DNA of 64,000 nt, taken from Scortum barcoo. Taxonomy: Eukaryota > Chordata > Actinopteri > Centrarchiformes > Terapontidae. Location: positions 10,688,044 to 10,752,043 of the forward strand of contig CM041541.1 of assembly GCA_023238725.1 (NCBI GenBank). Reading direction: 5' to 3'. This document shows, piece after piece, positions 1 to 9,930 of the stretch. Within the stretch, counting starts at the first letter, position 1, and every line of letters begins with the position of its first letter. The notes below the pieces were generated by a model. The model was not told the DNA's origin. It saw only the letters and a program-made list of their open reading frames with translations, and searched no databases. The position numbers were made by a program, and so were the translations under genes.

Positions 1-526
1 ACTTTTGCAGTCGGAAAAATATTCAAAACATCACAGAGTTTGTTACTCACCAAAACTGTTAAGCGTGTGTGTGTGTTTGTGTGTTGCAGTGCATCGCTGT
101 GTGTGGGTGTAAACTCTGCGTGTGTCAGCAGCTTCGCTCTGAGACTTAGTTAAGAAACAAATTATAGATTTTTAAAGATCATCATTCACACGCTGTATCG
201 CTCAGAGCTATGAAAACACTCCAGTCCCTCTCGACTCTCGACTTATCTCGAGGCCAAAACACTCTCCCTGAGCGGTGACTCAACGCACATATTTGCATTA
301 ACACGCTTGTGAGAATCTCTTGATCCGAACCTTGAACCTTTATCCAAGGCCAGATCTTAATCATGACCGCGAGCAGGAGTCTTAATCCTAAACTACCATT
401 AACTTTAATCCCCGCCTTCAAAACTAATCCCGTTCTTTACAGGTGCAACACCGGCTCCTGAAACCACTCCTGGTGGTGTCAGTCAGCTCTTGGAAGTATT
501 TAAGTGCAGAAGCAAAAAACACACAC

Positions 527-552
527 ATATATATACACACACACACACACAT
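527..552. repeat. (CA)n microsatellite
   Basis: Alternating AC/AT dinucleotides. It directly adjoins a SINE-like tail, a common arrangement because such tails end in simple repeats. Confidence 0.85.
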
Positions 553-554
553 AA

Positions 555-640
555 AATACTTACCAATCATGCAATTCATGCTTTTATCCAAAGTGACTCA
601 CAGTCAATGGGCAGCTTGCAATCATGTGTTGTTACGCCTG
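555..640 (-). mobile_element. V-SINE/HE1-like 3' tail fragment
   Basis: Read on the minus strand, the segment contains the block GTCACTTTGGATAAAAGC, close to the conserved 3' tail common to many fish SINEs and partner LINEs, followed by a simple repeat. Only the tail is recognisable, so the family assignment is from memory of that motif. Confidence 0.5.
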
Positions 641-1015
641 TAGGTCTATTTAAAAAGGGCTTGCTCTGCACTACATTATAATGTTAAAAGAAAAGTTCTC
701 ATTCTCGGACAGCAAAGATTGTGTTATTTGACAAGCCGCTTTATGTAAACTGACATCGAAGTGACTCCTGCGTCTTTCTTCTACAGCTAATACCTTCAAA
801 AGCCCACTTGATATCATGCTTACATGGTGACTTTTCTACAGTAAATATGTGTTCAACTCAGACTCAAACTAATGAGTGTATAATCAAATGAAGTAGGGGA
901 ACAGAGGGAGTTAAGTAGGAACCCACAGCTCACTTTTTGCAGCCTTGCCTTCATTATGAGGCGTTGTAGAGGACTTTGAAGCGACAGTCGGTGAGATTAA
1001 GAGAGAGTGGTCTTA

Positions 1016-1456
1016 ATTTTGTAGTTGCAAGATTTGGATATAAACAAGCAACCTGGAGACACAGAGGTTCAGCCTTTGCGGGATCTTTATTCAAACCAAT
1101 TGTCAGCATGACACATATCTTGACCAAAGTTCACAGACAGTCCTGTCTACACACAAAAACTGGGTCCCTTATATCGGCTGCATACTTCATGTGTGTGTAT
1201 GTGATACGAGTCTTGGCAAACACTCTTGGCAACTGTTTCCACCAGATGAATTTCATCTTCCTATTCTGGTGTGAGTTTTCCTGTTGTTCTCAACTGGGGA
1301 GGTTGTGTGACCTAGTTCATTTTAAAAGGTTATGGGTGGCTGCTTAGAGAAACAATTTGTCTTCGCTAATGATATCTTCGTCATATTCCTTAGACATAAT
1401 GTCCTAGGCTATTTGCCAAACCAGTTACCCAACCTAATGTTTTTCTCCAACAATTT
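1016..1456 (-). mobile_element. Solo LTR of an endogenous retrovirus-like element with 4-bp TSD
   Basis: The element occupies 1020-1452 (433 bp). It begins TGT and ends ACA, as retroviral LTRs do, and is flanked by identical ATTT on both sides (1016-1019 and 1453-1456). Read on the minus strand it has a TATA-like ATATAAGG near 1167-1175, then an AATAAA signal at 1086-1091, the expected order U3-R-U5. No gag, pol or env is attached, so this looks like a solo LTR left by recombination between two LTRs. A 4-bp target duplication is typical of gammaretrovirus-like and many Gypsy-type integrases. The family is not resolved, and an open frame across it is chance. Confidence 0.75.
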
Positions 1457-2313
1457 GAAGTGAGAACAACTTCCTTTCTGTTCTTCTGTCTTCTTATCTT
1501 TCATGTTCTTGTTCTTTGGTCATGCTCCATAAGATACTTCACCTTCTGATTGGTTTTTTGATTTGCAGCAGGTTTGATCACAAATTATCTGCCCTACTTT
1601 CAGGACATAGTGAGTTTTAGCAGATATAACTTAAAAAAGTTGTCTCTCTTTAAGGGGCATGGAAAGACTGAGTTGTATCCCTCAGAGAAAAATACACGCC
1701 ACATAGCTGCTGTGCATTCTGGATGATTGATGCAAGTGTCATCCGAGAATCGTGGCGGTGGAAGTATCTCGTGAAAACCTCATAATGTTTGACCTGTTTT
1801 TAAAAATAACGAGGGGGGAAAAATCACACCGAACAATAAATCGCACCTGTCAAAAAAACATTTACAACGGGCATTAAAGTTTTTCCTTAAAGGGGCTTTC
1901 TGACCACTTGCCTGCGCGGCCTCCAGCTATGCAGGCGGCCATCCGGAGCTGAATCTCTCCTGGTATGGGGCAACGTTGCACCGAGGGCGCTACCCTGTTG
2001 GTATGCATCTCCATTTCCCATGCCCTCCACCACCTAGCAGTTATATTTAGCTGTGTTAAGCTTGCTTGTAATTCTAGATGCTCCATTGCCTTTTTTTCCT
2101 ACGAACTGGAATCCCCCCTCTGTGCCCGCTCTGAGAGGACGTTTCAAAGACACGAGTTCAATCTGAGGAGTGTATTTCTTAAATTCTGTGACTTTAATGG
2201 AAATATGGGTTCATGGCACTTAGATATTCATCTGCGTGCTTGAGAGTTGGATCAAGTTTTTTCCTCAGTGAATCATTTAGGTGCGTTCGCCTGTGCGTTG
2301 TCGCCCTCTGCAG

Positions 2314-2569
2314 GATCTACGAGGGACTGACGAACTGCACCTACCAGGTGGCCTTAAAGATAGACTGCTTCTGGCCCAACCAGATAGTCGACCGCTTCTT
2401 CATGCAGGTCCACCGGGTCTACTTCCACGACTGCGCCCTGACTGGCCGGCTCCTTCACGACCCGCCGACCAGCATCCTCTGCCCGTTCATCGCGGTGCCG
2501 GTGCTGATCACCCTGCTCATGACCGCCCTGGTGGTGTGGAGGAGTAAACGCACAGAGGGGGTTTTATAA
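2314..2569 (+). CDS. ramp1: Receptor activity-modifying protein 1, last coding exon
   Basis: The exon begins after a CTCTGCAG acceptor ending at 2313 and stops with TAA at 2567-2569. It encodes the last 84 residues plus one base of a split codon. RAMPs are single-pass membrane partners of calcitonin-family class B GPCRs, and RAMP1 with CLR makes the CGRP receptor. Visible family features are: the conserved cysteines in NCTYQ, DCFWPN and HDCALTG; the FWPN..VDRFF motif; the DPP-SIL-PF lead-in to a hydrophobic membrane helix (PFIAVPVLITLLMTALVVW); and the cytoplasmic end SKRTEGVL. That end matches RAMP1 (SKRTEGIV in mammals) rather than RAMP2 or RAMP3. An N-C-T glycosylation sequon is present. 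Exons 1-2 are outside the window. Confidence 0.93.
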
Positions 2570-2800
2570 AGATGATGGATTTGGGCTTGTACATACACAT
2601 GGACTGCTTGGTTAGCAGACACCGAGCGTGTGATTAAGGATTTTTAGGTGATTTTTGCATAATGTAAAGTTACTCATTGCCTTGAAGTTGTATTATTCCT
2701 ATATTAATAAGAAGGTGAGTGTATGTGAAACTGTTTTACTGCAGCAGGTTGGCCTTGATGCAATAATATGTAATAAATGCTCTATTTGCTATAAAATAGT
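2570..2800 (+). other. ramp1: ramp1 3' UTR with candidate polyadenylation signal
   Basis: This AT-rich sequence follows the ramp1 stop. A canonical AATAAA lies at 2772-2777, about 200 bp past the stop, and is the first such signal. The cleavage site would be about 15-30 bp later. The end is inferred, not shown. Confidence 0.5.
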
Positions 2801-3647
2801 TCCTCTCAACAGAGTAATTTTTAATGGATAACATCACCAATATGACTGTCAAAGTTTGGCCAAGTCTTTGGGGGGATTTGGAGGGGCATGCATGTTAATT
2901 ACCATCTGTTCTCGTGGCCCTAAACAGTCTGTGGGTGCATAAATAACAGTAGAGAGGAGGATGCTCCAGGAAGCACCGATGACTTGGACAAATGATTGTG
3001 ATAAATTTGGAAGGGAGGTGAAGAAAGAGGGGAAAGGAGAGCATGAAATTGAGAAAAGACAGTTTAACAAAGAGGTTGGGGTCTTTTATCGCATCAGATC
3101 GGAAACCAAATGGTGCCTGGATCACACTGTTGTCATGGTTTGTTCATATTCAATGCATCTGTGTCACAAGCATTCACTCTCTGTGTTCCAGTATGTTTCC
3201 CACCTTCTTATGGAGCTGGATAGAAATTTAGTGATGTTCAAATACACCAAATGTCTTATTACAGCATTCTTAAAGATGCCGACGTTCTTGGAAGCAAGTG
3301 GAATAGTGAGAAATTGTAAATTAATTTACGAAAGCACAAGTTTAAGGCTGTACATAAGGCTCAAAGTGAACTTCAAACAGACACTTATCCTTCACATTAT
3401 GACAGAGCTCCATCTAGTGTTCACTATGGAGGGCTCTGAAATCACAAAAGTCTCTATTCTTAACAATGGAGTTGATATAAGAGCAGTTCCATTACATAAT
3501 TGTATCATTTACCTGAGTATGCAACTCAAATATCTTTATATAACAATAAACATATTATGTGGAGTCATTTTAGCTTTTTGGACACGAAAGGTCAAAGGGT
3601 CACAATTGAAAAATGTTTGTTGTCCAGATTTTGGCTGGTCAGAGGGA
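2800..3647. other. Spacer between convergent ramp1 and methyltransferase genes
   Basis: No coding exon. From about 2960 the sequence is recognisably similar to 7140 onward (for example the shared ATAAATTTGGAAG and GAGGCTCAAAGT-like landmarks). It therefore forms the left part of the duplicated unit. A 249-codon open frame on the plus strand has no family resemblance and is taken as chance. Confidence 0.55.
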
Positions 3648-3735
3648 TCAAGGTTTGCGAGCCAGCCAATAGAAATACTTCACAACCACGGTGACTTCTG
3701 TTTCAGGTGAAGACACCTTCATGGCAGACAGTAAC
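3648..3735 (-). CDS. Methyltransferase exon 6 (stop)
   Basis: 88 nt after a CATCCCAG acceptor. It ends in VVVKYFYWLARKP and TGA at 3648-3650. This exon is missing from the downstream duplicate. Confidence 0.9.
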
Positions 3736-6420
3736 CTGGGATGGAAGACAAGAAGATATAAAGTGATTTAAAATAAAGAAATATTATTGCCAAACAGTTG
3801 ATGAAACATAAAGTAGTATATGAACCAAGACCTCTGTCCTCCCTTCAGACCACACAAGACAAAAACACAGGTCAGCTCGGAGACAGACGACAGAACTGAG
3901 TGTAAATCTTCCCAAACTGTGATAGTAATTAAATACAATGTCATACTTTTTTTTTTAAATCCATGTAAAAGTTATGGCTCAGCACTTCCCCTCCATATAT
4001 TTTGCTTGCTGGGCTATTCTGTCCTGTCAGTGGCGGGGGAATTAATGGTGGCTATATCATCAGAGCAGTAAAAGCCCTCAACAGTTAAGCTTATTCGAGC
4101 AGTGTTTAGCTTTTCTGATTCATCTCGAGACTGTGACAGTATTAAAAGATGGATTTTCAGCAGTTTTTTTTTTTTTTGCTAATGATAAATGAATTGAGGT
4201 GGAGAAGAGATAAATGTTCAGCGCCAGGTGAGGGCCGGAAAGTTAACGATTACACTTTTGGACGGTGTGGAGGTTAATGTCTCACTTGTTTCTGATGTCA
4301 TTAGAGAGACGTTCGGCCTCAGCGGGGTCCTTCTGCAGCAGCTTCTGGTAGCTGGAGAAGGTCTCCACCATGCCTATGTACCCGTTCAACGGCAAGGTCT
4401 TTTTTACCCGTAGACACTCATTCCTGGACACAAAAACATGAAATCATTAGAATTGGGCATCGTCATATTTGACAGCTGTGGCCATATATTGTACCATGAT
4501 GCCTCGGAGCAGTACAATAAACCCAAAACTTTGGCAGATAACCTCCAGATGTCAGAGCGTATATATGTCTGATTCACCCTGTAAATGTGTATCGTGTCTA
4601 ATAGCATTTTTGATTCTGGTTTACTGCATCTTAAGTGATATAATAATGAATAACTGGCCTGAGACGCACCACTCCTTGTCCGGGTATGAGCAGGAGTCGA
4701 ACATGTCCAAGTAGATCTTCACAGAGCTCGATCCTATATAGGGATTTCGGAAGGGAAGCAGGGCAGCGTAAAACTAATGAAAAACAACAACAAAAAAAGA
4801 GACATCTAACTTTGCACAAGCCAATGCAATTTAAAAAATAGTAACAGATGTATAAAATGTTCTTTCTTCCAAATGTCTAACTTTTGGATTAACAATTCAA
4901 ATCTACATTAACATTTTAAGGTTTATAAATACAAAACGTGGTATTGGTTTGCATTAGGATGCATGAATTTTAATGCTGTTTCTCAGAGGCATGATCTTGT
5001 CCTGTGTAAACTATAATTAACAAACTAGAAACCTGATGACAGAGCAAGCATCTATATTTTAGAAATTCTAAAAACGAATCTACATTTTTAAAAACATTTT
5101 GGATGAACCTCTTTACAGATGTCGTTGAGCGTGTTGGAGACGTCCCCGTACTCCAGCTCCATGTCCATGGTGTAGCTCAGGAGAGCCAGGCAGCCTCCGG
5201 GCCTCAGCACCCGGTCGGCCTCCCGGAGGAACTTCGGCCGGTCGAACCAGTGAGCCGCCGTCATGGCCGTCACGAGGTCCACCTCGCCAGAAGCAAACGG
5301 TAGCTCTTCAGCTGGACACTGCCTGGGGTCGAAGCATTCACACCAATATGGCAGGAAAAAAGGAGAAAAATTTAATTCAACATATATGTATATATAAGAT
5401 AAGAAGATAATTTTAAATAACTTCAGAAGTTTGGAGTTGTTTTGTCACATCTGTTCTTGGTATCCTGCAATGGTGGGATGTAACTGATTACTGTACTTTG
5501 ACTTTTATTTGATAGAATTAGTTACTGATTACTTTGAGGATTTTAATTATTAATACAAAATTATAACACAACTAATGAAATATGATGCATTATTATTGAT
5601 TAAGCTAAGTAGCAGCATATAAAGTTATTAACATGAGCTTCACATGCACATTAAAGTGATGCACAAATTAATACATCACTAAATAGTATCCATTGATACT
5701 CTTGCACTTTTACTTAAGTAGGATTTTGAGTATTTTTAATCTGTAGTTGCAGTTTTTATTAAACTATCTGACTGCTTCCTCCACCGCTGTGCACCACGTT
5801 TGCAGTTTTTTTTGCTGGATTACAATGCTGTCCCCCCCATTACAATCCAAAGTCCCCCCCACACCCCTCCACACACACATTCCCTCCACCTCACCTGTAC
5901 GACACGTTTGGGGGGTTGCTATTGGTCAGCGCCACCTCCAGCTGGGCGGGGCTGACGTCTGTGCCGATGACCTTGGTGAAATAAGGAGCCAATAGGACGG
6001 TCCCTTGCCCCGAACCGCAACCCACATCCACGGCAAGGCTGAACTGGTTCGGTGTCTGACAGGAGTGGAGACAGCACAGAAGGATCTATGTAAACCTGTT
6101 TCAACATGTTTGCTTCTGAGCACAGGTGGGTTTCACGAGTCAACAGCAACAGGAAACAGTTAATAATATGGAAAAATCAGTAAAATGAGTTAAAATACAT
6201 GAAAAAGCTCCTCAATAACAATCCCAAGAGCACTTCAATAAGTTGATTGTTAAGCAGCAGCAAAACCCATAAGCATGTTGCAGTCTGTTTAAACTCCAAC
6301 ACACACACTTACCTTTTTCTCCATGTAGCTCATAATCCTGCTGATTAATTCCTGGGGTGTCACTCTGTACTGCAGGTAAGCAGCCGCATGATCTTTCCCC
6401 TCAAAGAGACGCACGGCCAT
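3648..6420 (-). CDS. Class I SAM-dependent methyltransferase, DDB_G0268948-like, complete in six exons
   Basis: CDS = complement of 3648-3735, 4286-4423, 4670-4773, 5109-5322, 5895-6055 and 6313-6420: 813 nt, 270 aa, with every junction GT-AG and phase-consistent. The protein starts MAVRLFEGKDHAAAYLQYR, the start typical of this small fish/amoeba methyltransferase family of about 270 residues. Motif I is VDVGCGSGQG (about residues 46-55), followed by the acidic strand end VIGTD. The VDLVTAMTAAHWFD segment (motif II-like) and RVLRPGGCLALLSY (motif III) are intact. The C-terminus SPETEVTVVVKYFYWLARKP closes the Rossmann sheet. The substrate is unknown for the family. The start has a good context (A at -3, G at +4). 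Intron 2 holds a DNA transposon remnant. A broken partial duplicate lies just upstream at 7140-9110. Confidence 0.92.
4286..4423 (-). CDS. Methyltransferase exon 5
   Basis: 138 nt, completing Trp and reading NECLRVKKTLPLNGYIG and then GMVETFSSYQKLL. The donor is CAA|GTGAGA. If unspliced, the frame would stop two bases later. Confidence 0.88.
4670..4773 (-). CDS. Methyltransferase exon 4
   Basis: 104 nt from FYAALLPFR to the first two bases of a Trp codon, with a GTGCGT donor. It encodes the VKIYLDMFDSC segment characteristic of the family. Confidence 0.88.
5109..5322 (-). CDS. Methyltransferase exon 3 (motifs II and III)
   Basis: 214 nt, completing the split Arg and then reading QCPAEELPFASGEVDLVTAM and on to DICKE. 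The donor is GAG|GTTCAT. A cryptic GTAAAG lies 8 nt upstream, but the family continues CKE-FYA, which supports the chosen donor. The acceptor has a short polypyrimidine tract. Confidence 0.88.
5468..5789. repeat. Teleost non-autonomous DNA element in intron 2
   Basis: The sequence (GTAACTGATTACTGTACTT near the left end, AAATATGATGCATTATTAT in the middle, CTTTTACTTAAGTAGGATTT near the right) matches a dispersed repeat I recognise as very common in percomorph genomes. Ends are short inverted repeats, CAATGGTGG on the left and the complement of CAGCGGTGG on the right. It carries no coding capacity. Family name not assigned. Confidence 0.7.
5895..6055 (-). CDS. Methyltransferase exon 2 (SAM-binding motif I)
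   Basis: 161 nt starting in phase 0 after a GTCAG acceptor and ending two bases into an Arg codon before GTGAGG. It carries VDVGCGSGQG and VIGTDVSPAQLE, the glycine loop and ribose-binding acidic residue. Confidence 0.92.
6313..6420 (-). CDS. Methyltransferase exon 1 (start codon)
   Basis: Exactly 36 codons, phase 0, from the ATG at 6418-6420 to a GTAAGT donor. It encodes the N-terminal helix region ending MSYMEKK. Confidence 0.9.
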
Positions 6421-6530
6421 GTTTCTGCACCAAAGCTCTTACCTAACCAAACTCTTTCACTCTGCACTGCACTGTGAGCTTGTGCTTATTTAACAGCCCA
6501 GTTACACATTAACTGCCAAAACTAAAATTG
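6421..6530 (-). promoter_or_regulatory. Candidate methyltransferase promoter and 5' UTR
   Basis: On the minus strand a TATA-like TTAAATAAG (about 6485-6493) lies about 70 bp upstream of the ATG, a plausible distance for a short 5' UTR. No other core motif is clear. Confidence 0.4.
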
Positions 6531-7139
6531 TCCTGCCCTCCTGAGGGGCTGTTGCATAAAAAACGCGCCAGGAAAATAGAGGATAGAGTCATGGATTTAC
6601 ATATTATGTTTCTAGTAAAATTAATGTTTTGCAATTGTACAAATTATTTATGTAGCATTTTAAATTTTATTGTGGTACATTGAGACTTATTTTATGTAGC
6701 ATGAGCCTAAAGATTTATCATTGAATAATGCATTTACTTTATTATTGATTTATAAAGACTTCAAATTTCAAAGTCAAATAATAGATATGAATGAATAATA
6801 AAAGTTCTTCATCTTCAACAACATCTTATACATTGAGTGTTGTGACTTAGTTTTATGGTTTAAGTACTTTGCCTATGGACCTTAGTGTGCCCTCATATTT
6901 TTAATTGGCCATATCTTTTTGAGTCTTTTATATGTCACATGCACAAAGACATGCAGCAGAAGAGGTGAAGACTGAAATGTTGCATGATCAGTTTTAAGGA
7001 TTTCTGCACATGCACTTGCTTAAAAGTAGCAGCAGATGGCAGTAAATGCATATATATAAGGTTTAGTGCTGAAATAATCATATACTTCATTTCTGGTAGA
7101 TAACATCTCCAACATAATAGTAGACAGCAAATGACTCTG
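6531..7139. other. AT-rich intergenic spacer, left arm of a duplicated unit
   Basis: No gene. From about 6830 the sequence recurs at about 9340-9930 (shared landmarks include CAGCAGATGGCAGTAAATGC at 7029-7050 and 9751-9770). At 7251-7264 there is a perfect palindrome GTTAGGGCCCTAAC running into two telomere-like CCCTAA units. Confidence 0.55.
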
Positions 7140-9110
7140 AATAAATGGCTGTTATAAATTTGGAAGAGAGGTGAAGAAAGAAAGAAAAAGATAACAGAAA
7201 ATGTACTTTTATTGCGTCAATGAATCAAATCACTTTGTACTGAAGTAAGCGTTAGGGCCCTAACCCTAACCCACATTAAGGGCCATTATATGCAATTACG
7301 GGACATTATGTGCAATATCACGGACGTAATCATTAAACTCTTAAATGAACCATACATGAGGCTCAAAGTCTATCGGTAAATCATCCATCACCTGAGGACA
7401 GGACTCACTACAGCTCACTACAGAAAGCTCTGTATCCACAGTTGTCAGCATTCAAAAGCTTCAAAAGATGATTAAAGCATTTTTTTTTTTTTGCTTAATT
7501 GTGTCTAATTTGCCTTAATGGAAAATTCAAGCATGATTATTTGAAAAGAAACATAATTCGTGCTCTGTATTTCAATGGATTCTCAAGATGAAAGGGATAG
7601 CAACAAGAGATTTTTACACACCTGGAGAAAAAAAAAACGTGCATAATTTAGACTTTTTAGCCAGACTGGATCATTTTATCTTTTTGGGAAAACAAAAGCT
7701 CCTTTTTTGGTTCAGCTGGTCACAATTGAAGATGCCGTGCCAAATATTTGAGGAGATATAAAGCATGTAAATGAACCAAGACCTCCGATGACTCTCTGTC
7801 CTCCTTTCAGACCACACAAGACAAAAACACAGGTCGGCTTGGAGACAGACAACAGAACTGAGTGTAAATCTTCCCAAACTGTGATAGTAATTAAATACAA
7901 TGTCATACTTTTTTTTTTAAATCCATGTAAAAGTTATGGCTCAGCACTTCCCCTCCATATATTTTGCTTGCAGGGCTATTCTGTCCTGTCAGTGGCGGGG
8001 GAATTAATGGTGGCTATATCATCAGAGCAGTAAAAGCCCTCAATGGTTAAGCTTAGTCGAGCAGTGTTTGGCTTTTCTGATTAATGCCTGAGACTGTGAC
8101 AGTATTCAATTTTTCAGCAGTTTTCGATAATGATAAATGAACTGAGGTGGAGATTAGGAGATCATTGTTCAACGCCAGGTGAGAAGTTTACGATTACACT
8201 TGTGAAAGAGTTGGAGGTTAATGTCTCACTTGTTCCTGGTGTCTTTAGAGAGACATTCGGCCTCAGCGGGGTCCTTTTGTGGCAGCTTCTGGTAGTTCGA
8301 GAAGGTATTGGTCATCTCCTACATATGAGTTAGGACTGTGCATCTTCATACTGGATGTGATCTTGTGACTGATCGATGTTAAAGGTAAAAGAAGTTGACT
8401 TTTTGGAAAATCTAGGCTGTGAGGTGACTTACTCAAACATAGCCAAGTAAATCTTCACACAACTCAATTCTAAACGAGGCAGTATATAATGCACTAATAG
8501 TACTAATGATAAAAAAGAAAGAAAAAATTAGGTTCTTACCAAGTAAGAACCAAGTAACAAAAAAATAATTCATAGATCTGCAAAGCCTCATTTTGGGATA
8601 AACAATCAAAATCCACATTAACACAGCTTAACACGATGGATTCATATACTGCTTACATCTCAGATTCTTCTTTAGCTGTTTCTCTGAGCTTTAATAGAAA
8701 TCCGTTTCCTGTGTCTGCGAAGTATATGGCATGACGTTGATTGGTGCATCACTTACACTGCCAGAGTGAGGGCTTTAATTACACACACACACTTACACAT
8801 CGTGCGTCAAAGGGTATTTGGCATTTTAATAATTCACATTAAAAGACAGTTCAGTAAGACAGACAGCCTTCTTAGTCATACGTCATTACTTCCATGGTTA
8901 ATACTTGCAATTAAAGAGCATTTTCAAGTTTATATTTCTATTCACTATGTGATGTTGGTTTAAAAGGTGAAATTCTTTTGTTTTGTCAGGATTTATTTTT
9001 ATTTATTTATTTTTATCAGGATGTAATTTGTCATCATTCAGAGGCATTTTCTTGTCCCCTGAAAACTATAATTGACAAGCTATACACCTGTTGATGTGGT
9101 AAGCCATCCA
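7140..9110. repeat. Tandem partial duplicate of 2960-5050 (methyltransferase 3' half)
   Basis: Landmarks occur in the same order as in 2960-5050: ATAAATTTGGAAG, the GAGGCTCAAAGT region, the near-identical 3828-4072/7790-8034 block, exon 5, exon 4, then AACTATAATTAACAAGC-like sequence near 5015/9065. Exon 6 is deleted and exons 1-3 were never included or have been lost. Additional sequence is inserted near 8630-9020. A 23-A run sits at 9206-9228 just past the right edge. Confidence 0.8.
8228..8495 (-). pseudogene. Broken duplicate of methyltransferase exons 4 and 5
   Basis: Position 8233 to about 8327 matches the 3' three quarters of exon 5 at roughly 88% identity, then diverges before the exon's 5' end. 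Position 8432 to about 8487 matches exon 4 with an internal deletion, still showing VKIYLAMF-like codons on the minus strand. The catalytic exons 2-3 and terminal exon 6 are absent, so no methyltransferase can be made. It lies upstream of the intact gene in the same orientation. Confidence 0.8.
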
Positions 9111-9339
9111 CATTTTTTTGACATTATAAATGGTGAACTCATATTCCTAATCCTTAATCCTAATTTACTGGAAATACTGTGAACTAACTGAAATGTGGCT
9201 CAAATAAAAAAAAAAAAAAAAAAAAAAAGAGAAATGTCAGCAGTCACAGAAAAAAGGACGCAGTTGGCATATTGACCATTTCAACGTGAAAATGTTCAAC
9301 ACACATTCATTGTTAATTTATTTCTATGGCTGTATTACA

Positions 9340-9930
9340 TCTTCAGTTTGTGATACATTAAGTGTTGTAATCGTTTAACTTTGTCAAATTTTTTACATGG
9401 CCTTTCTTTATGGGTCTTTTACACATCACATGCATGTTGAGATGCAGCTTTGGAGGTAAAAATTGTTACTCAGGATGTGAACATATAGGGGCAATAAACA
9501 GTCAATAAAACCTGACATATTCACAGTTTGAAATTATAAATAAAAGTAAGTATGTTGTAAGAAGAAAAGTTAATGACAATTATTTTAACATGGAGATACA
9601 CATGCCAGGATCCAAATATAAACATATATATTGAAAGTAAGCTAATAAAGTCCTGTTGCTTTGAGCAGACCTTCCAAATATTACCAAAAGAAATGCTGTG
9701 TGATCCAAATCTTTTTTCCAAATCTACATTTCTGTACTAGCTTGCATAGAGCAGCAGATGGCAGTAAATGCACATATCTGATGTTTGGTGCTGAAAAGGG
9801 AAAGAGTTGCTGAGTGTAGCTATGCTTGGGAGTCACATAGTAATTCCTCTTTAACAGGTATATCCTCCATTCATTACTTTGATCAGTCACTTATTGCATT
9901 ATTCCTTTCGCATAGTGATACGTTAGCTTT
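9340..9930. repeat. Third partial repeat of the 6830-7130 unit
   Basis: CATTAAGTGTTGTAAT, GTCTTTTACACATCACATGC and CAGCAGATGGCAGTAAATGC follow the order of 6831-7090 but are separated by about 250 bp of extra sequence. The pseudogene segment is thus flanked on both sides by copies of the same spacer. Confidence 0.6.

Larger units (their letters stand above)
1..2313 (+). other. ramp1: ramp1 intron upstream of the last exon (partial)
   Basis: No coding exon is visible here. I looked for the RAMP exon 2 hallmark (a W-C-x-W stretch with neighbouring cysteines) and did not find it, so ramp1 exons 1 and 2 should lie left of the window. The stretch holds a short CA microsatellite (about 527-552), a SINE-like tail (about 555-640) and a solo LTR (1020-1452). 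Remaining sequence is unremarkable AT-rich intron. Confidence 0.6.

Noticed and set aside
976..1347. 123-codon plus-strand frame
   Set aside because: Runs through the antisense of a solo LTR and starts outside it; not a retroviral gene.
2961..3710. 249-codon open frame on the plus strand
   Set aside because: Overlaps the true last methyltransferase exon on the other strand and spans spacer; no recognisable family.
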